From NCBI RefSeq assembly GCF_026151205.1, contig NC_087074.1:992001-1056000 (forward strand): a DNA stretch of 64,000 nt, in the 5' to 3' direction. Below the pieces are notes generated by a model. The model had not been told where the DNA came from. It searched no databases and saw only the letters and a program-made list of their open reading frames with translations. Numbering within the stretch: position 1 is the stretch's first letter; the number at the start of each line of letters is the position of its first letter. Positions 11,504 through 23,625 of this stretch are shown piece after piece. The position numbers and the translations under genes are program-made. The DNA comes from Bolinopsis microptera (taxonomy: Eukaryota > Ctenophora > Tentaculata > Lobata > Bolinopsidae).

Positions 11504-12332
11504 CAGGAGGTGACCGGGATTGGCAATTTTGAGTTATCCCGGTCCCGGTCAACCGGGTCAAGTCACATTTTTCATCCCGGTCGCGGTCAAATGCTTATTT
11601 ATGATCCCGGTCCCGGTTAATTCAGGATTCTTGGTCCCGGTCAATCACTCAAATTTGCCGGGATTTTGACCGGGATCTTTTACATAATTTCATTCACGGT
11701 GATTTTAAGTTTTTACTTTCATTCATTGTGAATTTCATCTTTAAACAACCTCTGAGCCAAATAAAACAATGTTTAAAATTGCTAAACAAGTTTAGGTAAC
11801 TAATATCGTTACATAACTCATAAGTGCAAACTAACATAAAGTTTTCAACTCGGGCTACGCCCAATTGTCAATTGGAGAATGAAACTGTTGAATAATTTGA
11901 GGGATCATTGACTGAGGAATGAGGAATGAGGGTGAACTTGAGTAATCAGTACATGAACATTATTGGTGTAGTACATTAGGCCCATGCCCCATGTTGACGG
12001 GTTTTTTCTAGTTTTTTCTAATTTAATATTCTAGTTATTACTTATCAAATTGTTCAATTATAATGTAAATGAAAGTTGCAGCTTTCAATATGAGAATACC
12101 AGTTTTGGTCCCGGTCATCCCGGTCAAATCCCGGTCATCCCGAAAAAATTGTATTGTTGGTCCCGGTCCTGGTCCCGGTCCCGGTAAGATAGAAATCCCA
12201 GAAATTATTGGTCCCGGTCCCGGTCACGGTAAATTGATAATCTCAGTCCCGGTCCCGGTCCCGGTCAAGTCACATTTTGTATCCCGGTCCCGGTCCCGGT
12301 CAGGCCTAAAATCATGTCCCGGTCACCTCCTG
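11504..12332. mobile_element. hAT-like MITE rich in TCCCGG repeats
   Basis: The ends are a 16-bp inverted repeat, CAGGAGGTGACCGGGA at the left and its complement at the right. Direct copies of ATCTGAAG (8 bp) flank it at 11496-11503 and 12333-12340. A CAG start and 8-bp duplication are the hAT superfamily signature. Both subterminal regions are filled with TCCCGG/ACCGGG words in many copies, while the centre is plain AT-rich DNA. No transposase is present, so it must be mobilised in trans. The Gly-Pro-rich ORF running through the right subterminal repeat is a by-product of the repeats. Confidence 0.92.
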
Positions 12333-12340
12333 ATCTGAAG

Positions 12341-14210
12341 TTTGATGACTAGAAAACAGTGAATACAATTAATGTTTATTAATATTATTATCGAACTTCA
12401 TATTATATTGTTTATCCTAAGTAAAGATCTGATAACTCTACAACAGGGATCGGTTAAACTATAAATGGAAACAATTTAAATACTGAAACATAAACTAGTG
12501 TTAACATATCTATAATACGTTAACTTAAAACTTAATTACATCAACTTGCAAGATTTAAAAAATTTTCCCTATAAAATACAGAGGCAATATCAAATATGGC
12601 ACAGTTCAGTCAAATGAAAAAATCTGTTTGTTGATGGCACTGAAGAATATTTTGAAAAAAGCTACGATGAAAGTTGAAGGAACAGTTAAAGGAACACTAT
12701 ACCAATTTCAGAATGTAAATTTTCGTGTTTAAATATCATACTTTATAAGGTATAAAGTTTCGTATTATTAATCAAAAGTTGGTGTAATATCACACGTAAC
12801 ACGTTTTAGATATTAAACAGAAGAAAGTTTTTTGTCCTAGATCAAGAGCTGCTCATTTCTCACAAGCAGTGTGGTCGGGGTTCTGTTCTTCGATTCTTGC
12901 TGCCTTTGTCTTTCGCACGCAAGTAGGAGTACCCTGAGGATTAGAGGCAATAATAATAATAACGCTTTATTTGTATACCGCTTAGGCCGTATAATCAACC
13001 ATGAATTATTAAAATTTTCTAGTTCTACAATTGGAACCTGCGACTTGTTTTGCAGTGAATCACAATCCAGACGAAATGTGTAATTTTAAAAAGTATAGGT
13101 ACACACCTGTCCGTAGTTTCTCGTACATCACGCGTGACGTCCGGCTAGAAGGAGTTTCTCCCAGGTCTGCTGTATAGGAAGAGAGAATGGGAGATGAGAG
13201 CTGTTTGAGCTTTATGACTTCACTTAACAGCCAGAGGTGCCATAAGCTAACTCGTCGTAAATTGCGAGCTCTAGCAGGTATCCTCGGGTGATTGTCAGAT
13301 GAGATGGTGGTCCAAAAGAAACTGCTGGGAGCCTGACAGAAACCCGTATTGCAAGCCCCGAAACGGTGTCAGGTTTGTGACTGAAGATTCTGATCAAGCT
13401 CAGGGTTGAGTCTACACAGTGTCGCCACTTGCCGATGCCAGTTGATGCGACAGGACACTGATTTAAGTGGGAAGTTGTGTCTAAGAAACAGCGTGTGGTT
13501 CGGGTGCCGGTTGAACGCATGTAATAGGGAGGGTATATCCGTATTTCGCTGCTAGGAGGTGGTCCGCAGATTGCGTGAAGATGCCTACTTTTAAACCTAT
13601 CAATAGGTTCAATAGGTAGGTGCTAGTGATGCAGTCCTTGACCCGGAAGCTAAGGCTTCCCCGTTTCTCGCTCATTTGTGCTCCGATGTTCTTGTGACCT
13701 CTGCAGGGGTCAAGTGCAGGATGAGGGACATGGCCGACCAGGAGAAGGTTGTTTTTGAGAGGTATTTTTATACAGTTTAACTGTATCATTACCCTTGGAA
13801 ATCTCTCGACCCAAACGATGCCAAATTCTGCCTCCGAGCACAAGTACTTTGTAGGGGGTCAGCGAGTCATTTCATGTCTATTGTTCAATGTCGTTGAGTA
13901 CAGGGGAAGTTAGCTGCTGTCTACTGCCGTTATTCTCCAATTCTTAGAGTTCGTCTTTCGCACGTGAGTAAGTTTCCTGGGGAAAATAAATAGTCAACCA
14001 AAAATTATTAATAATAAACATAGATGGACTTCCAACAATTATAACCAGTAAATCTGACACCTGCTAGCTGGCGTAAATTTAAAATTTAACACGCAGTGCG
14101 CGCGCCGCGCGCTAAAAATATCTCAAATTTGAAAACTGATGTGGTTTTTACCGAAAATCGAATTCGCGCCAGCCGCAATCAGAAGATGCAGTAGATGAAT
14201 TCATAAATTT
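12341..14210. other. Interior of the long transposon, no recognised gene
   Basis: 12341-13100 is AT-rich and featureless apart from an AATAATAATAATAACG stretch near 12948-12964. 13130-13860 is GC-richer, with two overlapping minus-strand frames of 98 and 120 codons that together could be one broken coding region; no motif is recognised. The phrase GTCTTTCGCACG occurs at both sides of that block (near 12910 and 13951), which suggests an inserted unit. Confidence 0.4.
13224..13843 (-). pseudogene. GC-richer coding-like block, two overlapping frames
   Basis: A 120-codon minus frame (13481-13843, starting MCSEAEFGIVWVERFPRV) overlaps a 98-codon frame (13224-13520). A single frameshift near 13500 would join them. 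Composition is protein-like and differs from the AT-rich surroundings. I recognise no domain. It may be a relic of an inserted element or simply GC-rich non-coding DNA with long chance frames. Confidence 0.25.
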
Positions 14211-14212
14211 GG

Positions 14213-17200
14213 AACATGGGCACATCACAGTATTGGCCGTATTTGAGTGCTGGGAAGGCTCAGTTCGGATTTCTAAGATGGATATGGCCGTAAGCTAGGC
14301 CTAGGAACCATAAAAAGTCGTATAAAACTACCCATGGAATGACCAGAAATGAACGAAAATGAACATTCTTCTCAAAATGCTCAGAATGGTTTAAAATGGG
14401 TCGGAAAGTGTTTATATTAGTCCTAGGACCACTCAAACAAAGTTTGAGAATCATTGCATGTCTAGAACCGATGTTACCAATGTTCCAAAATGTCCCAATT
14501 TTGGCACAATAATCCTCCTGAGAATCCAGATTTTTGGAACACGGGCACATCGAAGTATTGACTGTATTTAAGTGCTGGGAAGCCTCAATTCGGTTTTCTA
14601 AGATGGATGTAGGTAAAAACTAGGCCTAAGAGCCATCAAAACTCAAATAACATTACCCAGGTTCATGGAATGTATGGAAAATGAACAAAAATGAAAATAG
14701 TAGTTGAGATGGTGGAAACATTTGATACAATTTTGGAAACATGCTTTTACAGCCGTATTTATGCTTGTACTGACTTGGACACGTTCATAAAAAGGTGGCA
14801 CTAGAGATTGATTTTTCACTGCCAAAATTGTGTGAAGCATTTTAAAATACTTGTATCTCAAGGAGTATGCTATGAAAGTTAACCAAATTTTAATGTGGTC
14901 CAAAAAGATTCAAATGTCACATAATAAAGTCATTCATCTCTTTATATCTGTTAATTGTGCAGATATGAGCCAGAAATCACAAAATATTCATTTCTTGCAC
15001 CTCTAATGATGAATTTACATTCTGTGAGTGTGTCCTGCTTCTCAATGTGATTATTGAACCTTTTTGAGATAGCTGAGTGTTAAAAGTGCAAAGAATCACC
15101 GGTTAAATGTGGAGTTACGATGCAATTATCACATACAGGGTTAATTCTGACTAAGTATTTTAGAATGATGAATGTGATATGAATATCAACGGAATGATTG
15201 TAACAATGAACTCTATCAATCACAATTATATCATGCTAACTAATATTTAGAGAATTTAGATGGTTAAAAGTGCCATAATGAGTCAAAAATCACATAAATG
15301 AGCATGTATTGAAATTATGCTGTATCAGGGGAATGTATCACTTTTTGGCTCTATATCAGGTTGGTATTCATAGTAAATCTGCAGTAATTTGTTGGGACAC
15401 TGCACTTGTTTATGGTCATGGAGAAGTTCGTTATTAGAGTAATAGTGGAATCAATAATCACAAAACACTGATTTTAAACTGATTAAACTAGGCAAGTACT
15501 TTTACTACTCAAGCCATGATAATTTTGTCTCCATACTGTGACAAATGAATCAATCAGTTACGTATAATACTTAATTGAATTTTTGAAATGTGATTATCGA
15601 TTCATTACCTTTCTTTTCAAAATGTCATTACAACTTGAACATTACATATGATTCAATTGTCATACTTTTAAGAAAATTACATAGTTGGTAGCCAGATTTG
15701 TGTGATTTTTGAATCATTTAACCACCCAGATCAAAAATTATCGCTCAAAGGCCTTCAATATGGTATAAGCTTAGACATGGATTCAAAAATCACATAATAA
15801 GAACCATAGAATGGATATATGTTGTCATATTGTGCACTTAATTTAAGGCTTACTATAGTGAGACTTAATAGCGCACCAATAACGAAAATGTGATTTTTGA
15901 ATCATATTAACTGGTTTTAATACTATTTAATACTATTTTGTACCCTAAAAAATGATAGAAAGCCAATAAAAACGTAAGATGATTCAATAATTACTGCTCA
16001 AAATAGGCTCATTTCCAATGTTTAAGTTGTGATTTTTGAATCATTTTGGCACCAATAACAATTTCAGATAAGACATTTTATTCCTTACATGCATTATAGT
16101 CACCATATCAATTTTGGCGTCTTTGTGAATAGTATTTTTCAGATTATCTAGTGTTGATTCATCTTGCATTTCTAATTGTGTGATTTTTGAATCATTGGCA
16201 CACAAATAACGATAACTCCTGTGATATAAGCACTACAGACTCCGTGATTTCAGGATCATGAAATTTAATCGAATTTCTAAAGGTATAGATAGATATATCA
16301 ACCAACAAAGAGCAATGACCATTTTTAAAACTCATTTAAAAAAAATCAATCTCTAGTGCCACCTTTTTTTGAACGTGTCCACTTGGAATCTATCTGGTAT
16401 GGTAGAAGGACACATGTACTAACATTTCCAGCCACTTAGAAGTGCAAAATACTCCCCTGGTTCATGGAATGAATGAAATGAACACAAAATGAACATTTTC
16501 CTAGAATCCCCTGAATTGGGCTAAAACCAATTGGAATCGGTCGGTATTGATACCAGGAGTGTCCCTGAGAAGTTTGGTGTGCCTAGCATGTTCAGAAAGG
16601 GCTCTGGGGCAATGTTTCTATTTTGGTTTCAGAGTAGTTGAGATGGTGGAAACAATTGACACAAATTTAGAAACATGCTTTTTAGCGGTAATTATGCCTG
16701 GACTGGCATGGAATCGATATGGTATGGTAGAGGGGCATATTGTTTACTAACATGTTCAGCAACTCAGAAGTTTTTTTCTTTGACATGTAATACTCCACCG
16801 AAGGGATAGGGTGCGTCAAGAATCATCCAGTTTCACATCGAAAGCACTATTTTCACACATCAAATTGTGACATTTTTTGTTCAACTTTAAAAAAACCTTT
16901 TTAGTGCAAAATGATCCCCTGGTTCATGAAATGAACAAAAATGAACTTTACCCTAAAATCGCCTAAACTGAGTTGAAGGCGATCAGAATCGATTGGTATC
17001 GATACCAGGAGTGTCCTTGAAAAGTTTGGTGGCCCTAGCATCCTCAGAAAAGGCTTTGTGGGCAATGTTCCATTTTGGTTTCAGAGAAGTTGGGATTCTG
17101 GAACAGAATTGAGACAAATTTGGAACAGGCTTTTTGGGCAGTAATTATGCCTTGGCTGACTTAAAATCGATCTGGTATGGTGGAGGGGTATATTAACTAC
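14213..17200 (+). repeat. Degenerate tandem repeat array interrupted by a TIR element
   Basis: Related blocks recur. The GGGCACATC...AGTGCTGGGAA block starts near 14217 and again near 14540 (spacing about 325). The GTTCATGGAATGAA...GAACA block occurs near 14660, 16460 and 16920. The ATCTGGTATGGTAGA block occurs near 16390, 16715 and 17170. Units are strongly diverged. The 1.6 kb TIR element at 14777-16380 sits inside one unit, and the neighbouring units show the uninterrupted version. Confidence 0.7.
14777..16380. mobile_element. 1.6-kb TIR element filled with a repeated 17-bp motif
   Basis: 40-bp inverted ends at 14777-14816 and 16341-16380 match at 39 of 40 bases and start GGACACGTTCA. ACTT is duplicated directly outside (14773-14776 and 16381-16384), and neighbouring repeat units show the empty form. 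Between the ends, the word TGTGATTTTTGAATCAT or its complement recurs with small variations about a dozen times in both orientations, for example near 15283, 15701, 15780, 15889, 16028 and 16178. No open frame of note exists. A 4-bp duplication occurs in several families (for example Sola), so the superfamily is open. Confidence 0.9.
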
Positions 17201-17362
17201 ATTTTTGGGTGTTTTCAAATTAAAGATTTCAAAGCCAGATTTTCGGCTTAAGTTGGCTGGGACATGCCCAAATTGTATATGCTTTGATCGTGATCGGGTT
17301 TTCAAAAATAAACGATTTACCTTTCGCATATGATGGACTTTTTCCCGAAGAAGGTGGGTATT

Positions 17363-17457
17363 TTATCCTTGTAGTTTTCCAGAGAAGGACGTAGTCTTTT
17401 CCACATCTCTGTCATCAGAGAAGTCCTCTCGATTAAAACGGTCCCTGTTTGGCACTC
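17363..17457 (-). CDS. Candidate terminal exon, unknown protein
   Basis: On the minus strand an acceptor (TTATCTCAG) leads into an open frame reading VPNRDRFNREDFSDDRDVEK and on to GKLQG and a stop. The frame enters in phase 1. It is hydrophilic and charged, like a natural C-terminus. It lies in the long transposon interior, outside the tandem repeat array. No partner exon was identified, and it could be chance. Confidence 0.3.
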
Positions 17458-17459
17458 CT

Positions 17460-19300
17460 GAGATAATTGACTGTCTTATACACAATGGTTTTACCGTTTA
17501 CAACATTTGCAGTAATATTTATTACCGAATTTAATTAGAATTTAACCCATACATTTTAAACACATGAACTGCTGTATCAGTAACCATCAAAATAGAGACA
17601 AACCTATGAATTTGATGTTTATCTTGTTAAGTGGGAGGTTAACCTCTTCTTGACACAAAATACCCAGTCGTCTCCTGAGATCTCCGACATGACAGAGGAA
17701 GCTACTGTCGAGTTCGATATTACAGCTAACCTAAGATAGTCAAACTGAGTGGGATCAATTTTAAGCATTACAAATCAGCAGTTATCAAGCAACTGTGATG
17801 AAAGAGCCATTATTGAAATGTAAGGCAGATCTAGAGCTAGGAATGTGTTTCGGGGCATCAAAGAATAAGTATCTGTGTACTGTTCTTTACCATACCATTT
17901 AAACGATTTAATACATGGAAGTATCACAATAATATACTTTTTCAAAAACATAAACACGTTTAAAAAAAGGCTCGAATGGGTTATCGATATTTCCATATAA
18001 TGCAGAATTGAAATAATCTGTTTAGGAGTAATACGTTCAAATTCGATCCTGATCTACAAAAGAGTAACATGATAGCAGAATCCGCTGTGCTTTTCTATAC
18101 TAGAACAAGTTTTAGTAGTCTCCAGCACATCACAGCTTAAAGGCAGTAACACTAAATCGATTACATTAAATAACCTCTTAAGATCATTTAGTAACATCTG
18201 TATTTCAATGTGCAACGAAACAGCTTCTATACTACTTTACTACTTCTATACTACTTTACTATCAACTAGATATACGGTTTGAGCATTGAAGCTCTATGCT
18301 GTGAGCAGCAACGAAAAGAGATGGGATTGCAATATATCGACTCACTTGTGAAAATAATGATTAAATCTCAAATCTCCTAATATAATACGATAATTACGAT
18401 TTCTAACTGCGCGGCGTAGTGCGTACTTTGAAATCCAAATAAAAATTATTTTTGATCAAAATATTGGAAAACAAAATTACAACATGATTCTAATCTTGTG
18501 TAAAAAAATGTGATAAACAATATGCTGTTAAAAACTTTCGTGAAAAATTTTAAAGAGCATGATTTCCACCCGATTATGTGAAGTTATCATTTTTATGACT
18601 TTTACAGGTTATATTTTTTGTCAAGAGCTTAGCCATTTGTCAAAATTTAGGTCATGGTATCATGTTATGTGACTATACAATGAGATTATAATCCGTTGAT
18701 GTATAATATCTTGGAGTTTATCAGGGGATAAAATTATTTGTAGGTTTATAAACTACCAAAACGCGCGCTGAGTTGGACTCGTTGTATAATAAAAATGTAT
18801 AACTATCAGTACATGATACACGATAACGTAAAACTATATAAATCGATAACATATAAGATCAAATAAACCATATGGTACCAAGTTACATTAATTGATGAAA
18901 TCTTTCCATGTTTTAGAATGAAAATCCATACACAAATATTCCTAGCTTTAAGTATGACACACATTATTACATGATAACGAATTGATTTAACGCGCATATG
19001 CAAAATATATTGTAATTGTATAAGAATCGACCTTGTTTTTTAAAGATTAGTCATTTAAAGTATCGATGAGAAAATCCCTGTACAAATAGCTTCTACTTAT
19101 AATCCGATAATTTATGTTGTATGATGCAATGAAAATACTCATACCGCGCGCGCAGCTTGAACTACGACATACGCAAGCGTTCAGTTGCAAATTATAAGGT
19201 CTACCGAAGTTTGTAGGGCGCGAAAAATTTTATGTTGACGTGCTCGCGCATTCTGAGTAGTCAGCTTGCGTTGGGTTTCCAGTTCCCGCTCTCATAAGCG
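17460..19300. other. AT-rich interior of the long transposon
   Basis: No gene recognised. It contains a 19-bp direct duplication (CTTCTATACTACTTTACTA, near 18224-18262). From about 19300 the sequence is again shared with the short copy. Confidence 0.5.
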
Positions 19301-20648
19301 ATTCATCAAGATCGCTTTTTCCATGGGATTTATTTTCGTTGACTTACATATTGACTTACATATTGACTTACATATTGCGTAGTCTGAACTCTGATATCAT
19401 TTAATTTCCCGAAGCTGCAAGATTTTGCAGTTTTTATACAGACATAAAATAGAATTAAAGTCGATATACCAAGCGCTTAATGGCCGTTGCAATCAATAAA
19501 TCAATTTTATATTCGAGAAACTCTTCAGTCTCGTCTAATAGACAATGTCCTTGGCAACACGATTTACCGTAATATATGTAGAGGCTGGAACTAGGGGGTG
19601 CACGATAAAAATAAACTTGCTCGGATTTTCAAAATTTTTGTACCATTGTTTTCTAGAGACTGTGAGAATTTTCACAGTATCAAATTTTTTATACTTTTTT
19701 GGAATGATCAGTGAGCTTCGCCTAGGTGCCATATTTGATGGTGCGCGGCTTTTGGAGCAAAATTAGGTGTAAAAGTCGCGTAATTTGACGAAATTCGTTG
19801 ATTTTTGTCATATTATTCTGTCATATCTTCGGTTCCTGAACATGAATCATGCTGAAAATTTGTCAGAACCTTCCAATCATACTTAACTACCGAACCTAAT
19901 TTAGTTGGGAGAGATTGGTCTTGATTAAGAGGTCTAAAAATGACAAAATAGGTATAAATTCTTTGATAACTCAAATTCTGACCATCGAAATTGCTCAAAC
20001 TAAATTAGGTTCAGTAGAACATAAGTGTTTACGTAAGCTGACCAAATTTCAACAAAATTGTTATATGGGAAGTATTATAACTTCTCGATTGTTTTCAAAA
20101 TAATGTGCTGGCCGAAATAAGAGCTAAAAAACCATTCAATGGTCAGCGCGCGCGTCTTACTGTCGATGGCGCACTGCCTACTGGAACAAGTTTGTAATGT
20201 TGGCGGGGACTAGCTCATGAACTATGTTGTTGAGTGCCATAATTTCGTTGACTTTTTCCGCAAAGTGCCCCTTGAAAACATCATATACTAGTAAAGTTTC
20301 TGTGCCTCCGACGGCTCTTACTAATTCGCTCGCCCAAAAATTTCACGTGACTTTGGTTTTTATGGTTTTGCAGCCGTACAAAACGGTTTTACATAAACCC
20401 TAATCGCAACCCTAACCCTAACCATAACCCGACAGACCAAGGAGAACCTTTCCGTCGTTAACTTACGGCGCAATAAATTTCTCATAGTTGTCATATTCTG
20501 GACAAAAAGTTCGAATTTTTGAAAAAATTCAACGGACTTTAACTTGGACGGACCTTAAATGAACGGACTTTATTTGAACGGACATTGAGATGAACGTTAA
20601 GGCCTCCAGCGTTCAATTAATGTCCGTCCAAATAAGGTCCGATAAGGT
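19301..20648 (+). other. Right-hand shared end of the long transposon
   Basis: Shared in patches with 49737-51718. It holds three copies of a 15-bp word (GACTTACATATT type, near 19340-19378), a few telomere-like CCCTAA units near 20399-20430, and the subterminal GAACGGACTT repeats before the right TIR. Confidence 0.6.
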
Positions 20649-22913
20649 AACACTATAGAGTACAATTTAAGAAGGTGTACAAGTCGAAAATGGTATTCGC
20701 ACTTGTGGTGAAAAATTCCGCAGGTATTTTTACTGCAGTTGGGGTTATGTTGTTAATATAATGGCGCTTTTAAAGTAAATTTACTTTAAATTTTAGCAAG
20801 CGTTTTTTGCGTTTTGTTGTATTTTTTATTGTCGCTTAACCTCTGACATTCACTGGACACTGTAAAGTGTAAATAAATTTTACCTTTATTGTTTGAGGCT
20901 AGCTTCAGCACAACTTGAACTATACTCACCGCGATTAAATACCAAATAAAGCGTCGTTCACATATTACGTAATCACTGACGGGGAGGGGAGGCGTTTAGA
21001 AATGATTACGCTAGTGTAATTTTAACACGATAGCTAATAGCTACGCGTAAAACTGATTATGGAGGGGGAGGGGTTATAAATTTTCCAAAAAGTGATTACG
21101 TAATAATATATATGAACAACACCTTATTATTTGTTACGGTGACTTGTCCGATGGCACTGCCCGTCACTTGCCAAGTCACATATCCGGCACTCAGGCGTCA
21201 CTGTTTTGGCATTGTTCTGTCATATTCATTGTACTACTTTATTGTATTTTGATTCGGTCAGTAATATATTATTATGTTACACTGTCGAACTTTGATGCAG
21301 GTTCTGTTCCGTTCTGTTATCTAACTGCAGTTGACTGCGCTTGTTCGGTTATCTAACTGCAGTTGTCTGTGCTTGAGATTTAATGAACTATTTTTTACTG
21401 CAGCTGATAATATGCAGTTAATCTAGCAATAGTACCATGAAATTATAGATTTGAAGCTCTTACGGTGCCCATACCTTGATCTTAACGAAATTGAGGGACG
21501 AATGCTTTCGACATTGTTCTTTTTCCCACGGAGGGAGTTCAATCAAAAGTTTACTTAGGGAGTCTGAAATCGGGATTAAGTTTCACATTTCAGGCAGTTT
21601 GCCCTAATCTTATTCAGTTGAATTTAATGTTTTTAAAACTTTGCTCCAATCGGATTAGCAATGCTAATGAAACTGTGAAACTTTGAAAACTGTGAAACTG
21701 TTTACTTAGTAACTAGTGTACCAAACCTCCCTCCTAATATTACAGTAATGATAATATTGTAATATATGGTCTTCAGTGTACATAAAAGGAGCGTAGTAAT
21801 ACAGAATCTATATTTTTTAATGTTGTCATAGGGTGGCAAGTCCCCATACATCGTGGTCCGGTAGTTTCATCACGTCCTTATATATCAATGTTTGTGTACT
21901 TTTCCGTAAAAATTGACCTTATCATTAGTCGATACATTGCAATAATTGCAACCGCCCTCACAAATAACCAGAATGGAGGAGAGAACTATAAATAAATGTA
22001 ATTCTACCATCATGCACTCATTAAACTCTGAGTATTATTTCTGTAGACTAGTTTATATTATGACTTTATGATACGACTTTTCATCATATCTTAAATTTTT
22101 CTGTCCAGCGTTAAGTTAACATAACTTGAGGATTGTAAATCTTCTCCGTACCCTCCTTGCTGGTGTCATGAAACTATTTGATATATTTTCTCGTATGTAT
22201 TAAATTCGCATTCTTTTACTTATTCGTTAAACAACATGTCATTATAATATTTGGCATCCTATTATATCCCATCTAATTTATTAATTTCGATTTAGCATAT
22301 TTTAACCCTATAAGCAAGGTCTTCTTCGGAGTAGGAATAATAAGGAATGGTCAACACTCCACTTTTTTGAGAATTGAAGTAGTCCTTACATCACACCATT
22401 AGTAATTGCTGTTGTTCAGTATTATATAGGCTAAAATAGTGACAAACTGATGAGCTTTTCATTCAAAAATTAAGATCGCATAGGGTGACTCTAGGTGATA
22501 TAACATAAATAGAAACGTGCGGAAACCATACAAATTCCGGTTGCAGAGCTTAATTATTGCAGCACGAACTACTACTGTCAAGCTATGAGTATGAGTATTA
22601 GTAGTAAGCTATGAGTATGCTAATCTAGATATTTGAATTTTGACAAATCCTCTCTAAATCGGATCTGTCAACATCGCTAACCTCCCTCCTCTGATTCAGC
22701 GATCAGACGAGGACAGTAGCAGTTGCAACGTGTCAGTTTTAAGGTTTTCTTGCTCACAATCGTTTTGTCAGATATCGTTTTAGGTTATATTAAACAATAT
22801 TGCCTCAGAATTCCTCAGATATTGATCTGACCTTGACCTGAATAATTAGATACTTTTATAGGAAAGTAAAGTAGGATAGACTCCTGGGATTTCTGAAGCA
22901 TATCAAGTTAGTA
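20649..22913 (+). repeat. Left arm of large inverted duplication, inner part
   Basis: This continues the unit beyond the inserted transposon. It corresponds in reverse complement to 51719-52000 followed by 46814-48800. Homology ends at the shared heptamer GTTAGTA (22907-22913 here, 46814-46820 in the other arm). No gene is recognisable; short repeats of the CTAACTGCAGTTG type lie near 21310-21370. Confidence 0.9.
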
Positions 22914-23429
22914 ATGGAAATTTGTTAAATTCCTGACTCCCCAAGATAGACGAACTTTATTTGATACCTTTAGTTTGTATCATAATATTATTCCACTATT
23001 TCCAAAGAGCTTCTAAACATTTATCAATCTCCTTTGTCCTTTATCATAAAATACCAGCCCTGTAAGACTTATGACTTTATGATAGCAGGTTAACATTCTT
23101 AACACAGAAACGCCTAATAAACAGTGTCAACATTTTCATTTTTCAATTCCTTCGTTCGTTTTTAGGTTTTGGAGTTCATTTCGAGCACCATCAGCTTACT
23201 TTTCGATTAAATGTTCACACTTCACACTTCACAGATCTTACTTTGCAGCTCACATACCCAATACTCTGAAGGTGTTCACAATTTGACAGAACAATAACCA
23301 GAAGCTCTGGAATCACAGAACAATTACCTGGGTAACTGATCAATAGCTCCAGACTCTGACTCTCTGTTGTGTAAAACTTATAACTTCAAGACGCATATCC
23401 TTCCTATAACTTCACACGCTCTGTCATGA

Positions 23430-23625
23430 TACGAACACTTCACGCCCTATACCATGAAGATCACGCCCGATGCCATGAAGACTTCACGCCCGATGCCATG
23501 AAGACTTCGCGCCCTTTGCCATGAAGACTTCACGCCCTTTGTCATGAAGACTTCACGCCCTAAACCATGTATGATGAATACTTCACACCCTCTACCTTGA
23601 AGACTTCACGCCCTATACCATGCCC
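23430..23625 (+). repeat. Minisatellite, ~25-bp units
   Basis: Seven to eight units are built on GAAGACTTCACGCCC followed by a variable GATGCCAT, TTTGCCAT or TATACCAT. Units differ mostly in the six bases before CCAT. Confidence 0.8.

Larger units (their letters stand above)
9801..20648 (+). mobile_element. 10.8-kb TIR DNA transposon, long copy with nested elements
   Basis: The right end reads in reverse complement ACCTTATCGGACCTTATTTG and continues GACGGACATTAA. The left end is the same with one mismatch in the first bases. Repeats of the GGACGGACAT/GAACGGACTT type crowd both subterminal regions. The left 950 bp and right 1.3 kb are shared with the 2.9 kb copy at 48801-51718 in the same orientation. 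The other inverted arm shows the empty site. The target duplication is not cleanly readable; TAAC flanks both ends. The interior holds two later TIR insertions and two possible minus-strand coding pieces, but no recognised transposase. Confidence 0.8.
8347..21877. mobile_element. Candidate TIR element within the left arm (28-bp ends)
   Basis: 28-bp inverted ends lie at 8347-8374 and 21850-21877. They begin GGACG, share the core GAAACTACCGGACCACGAT and match at 26 of 28 bases. AT-rich TTATATAT flanks occur on both sides, possibly a target duplication. Without the later 10.8 kb insertion the element would be about 2.7 kb. The same pair is present in the other arm (47851-47877 and 53013-53040). 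No transposase was recognised inside. Confidence 0.5.

Noticed and set aside
12069-12338. Gly-Pro-rich ORF
   Set aside because: It is produced by the TCCCGG repeat array of the hAT-like MITE and has no independent support.
20396-20430. Telomere-like CCCTAA units
   Set aside because: Only two or three imperfect units inside a transposon; not a telomere.
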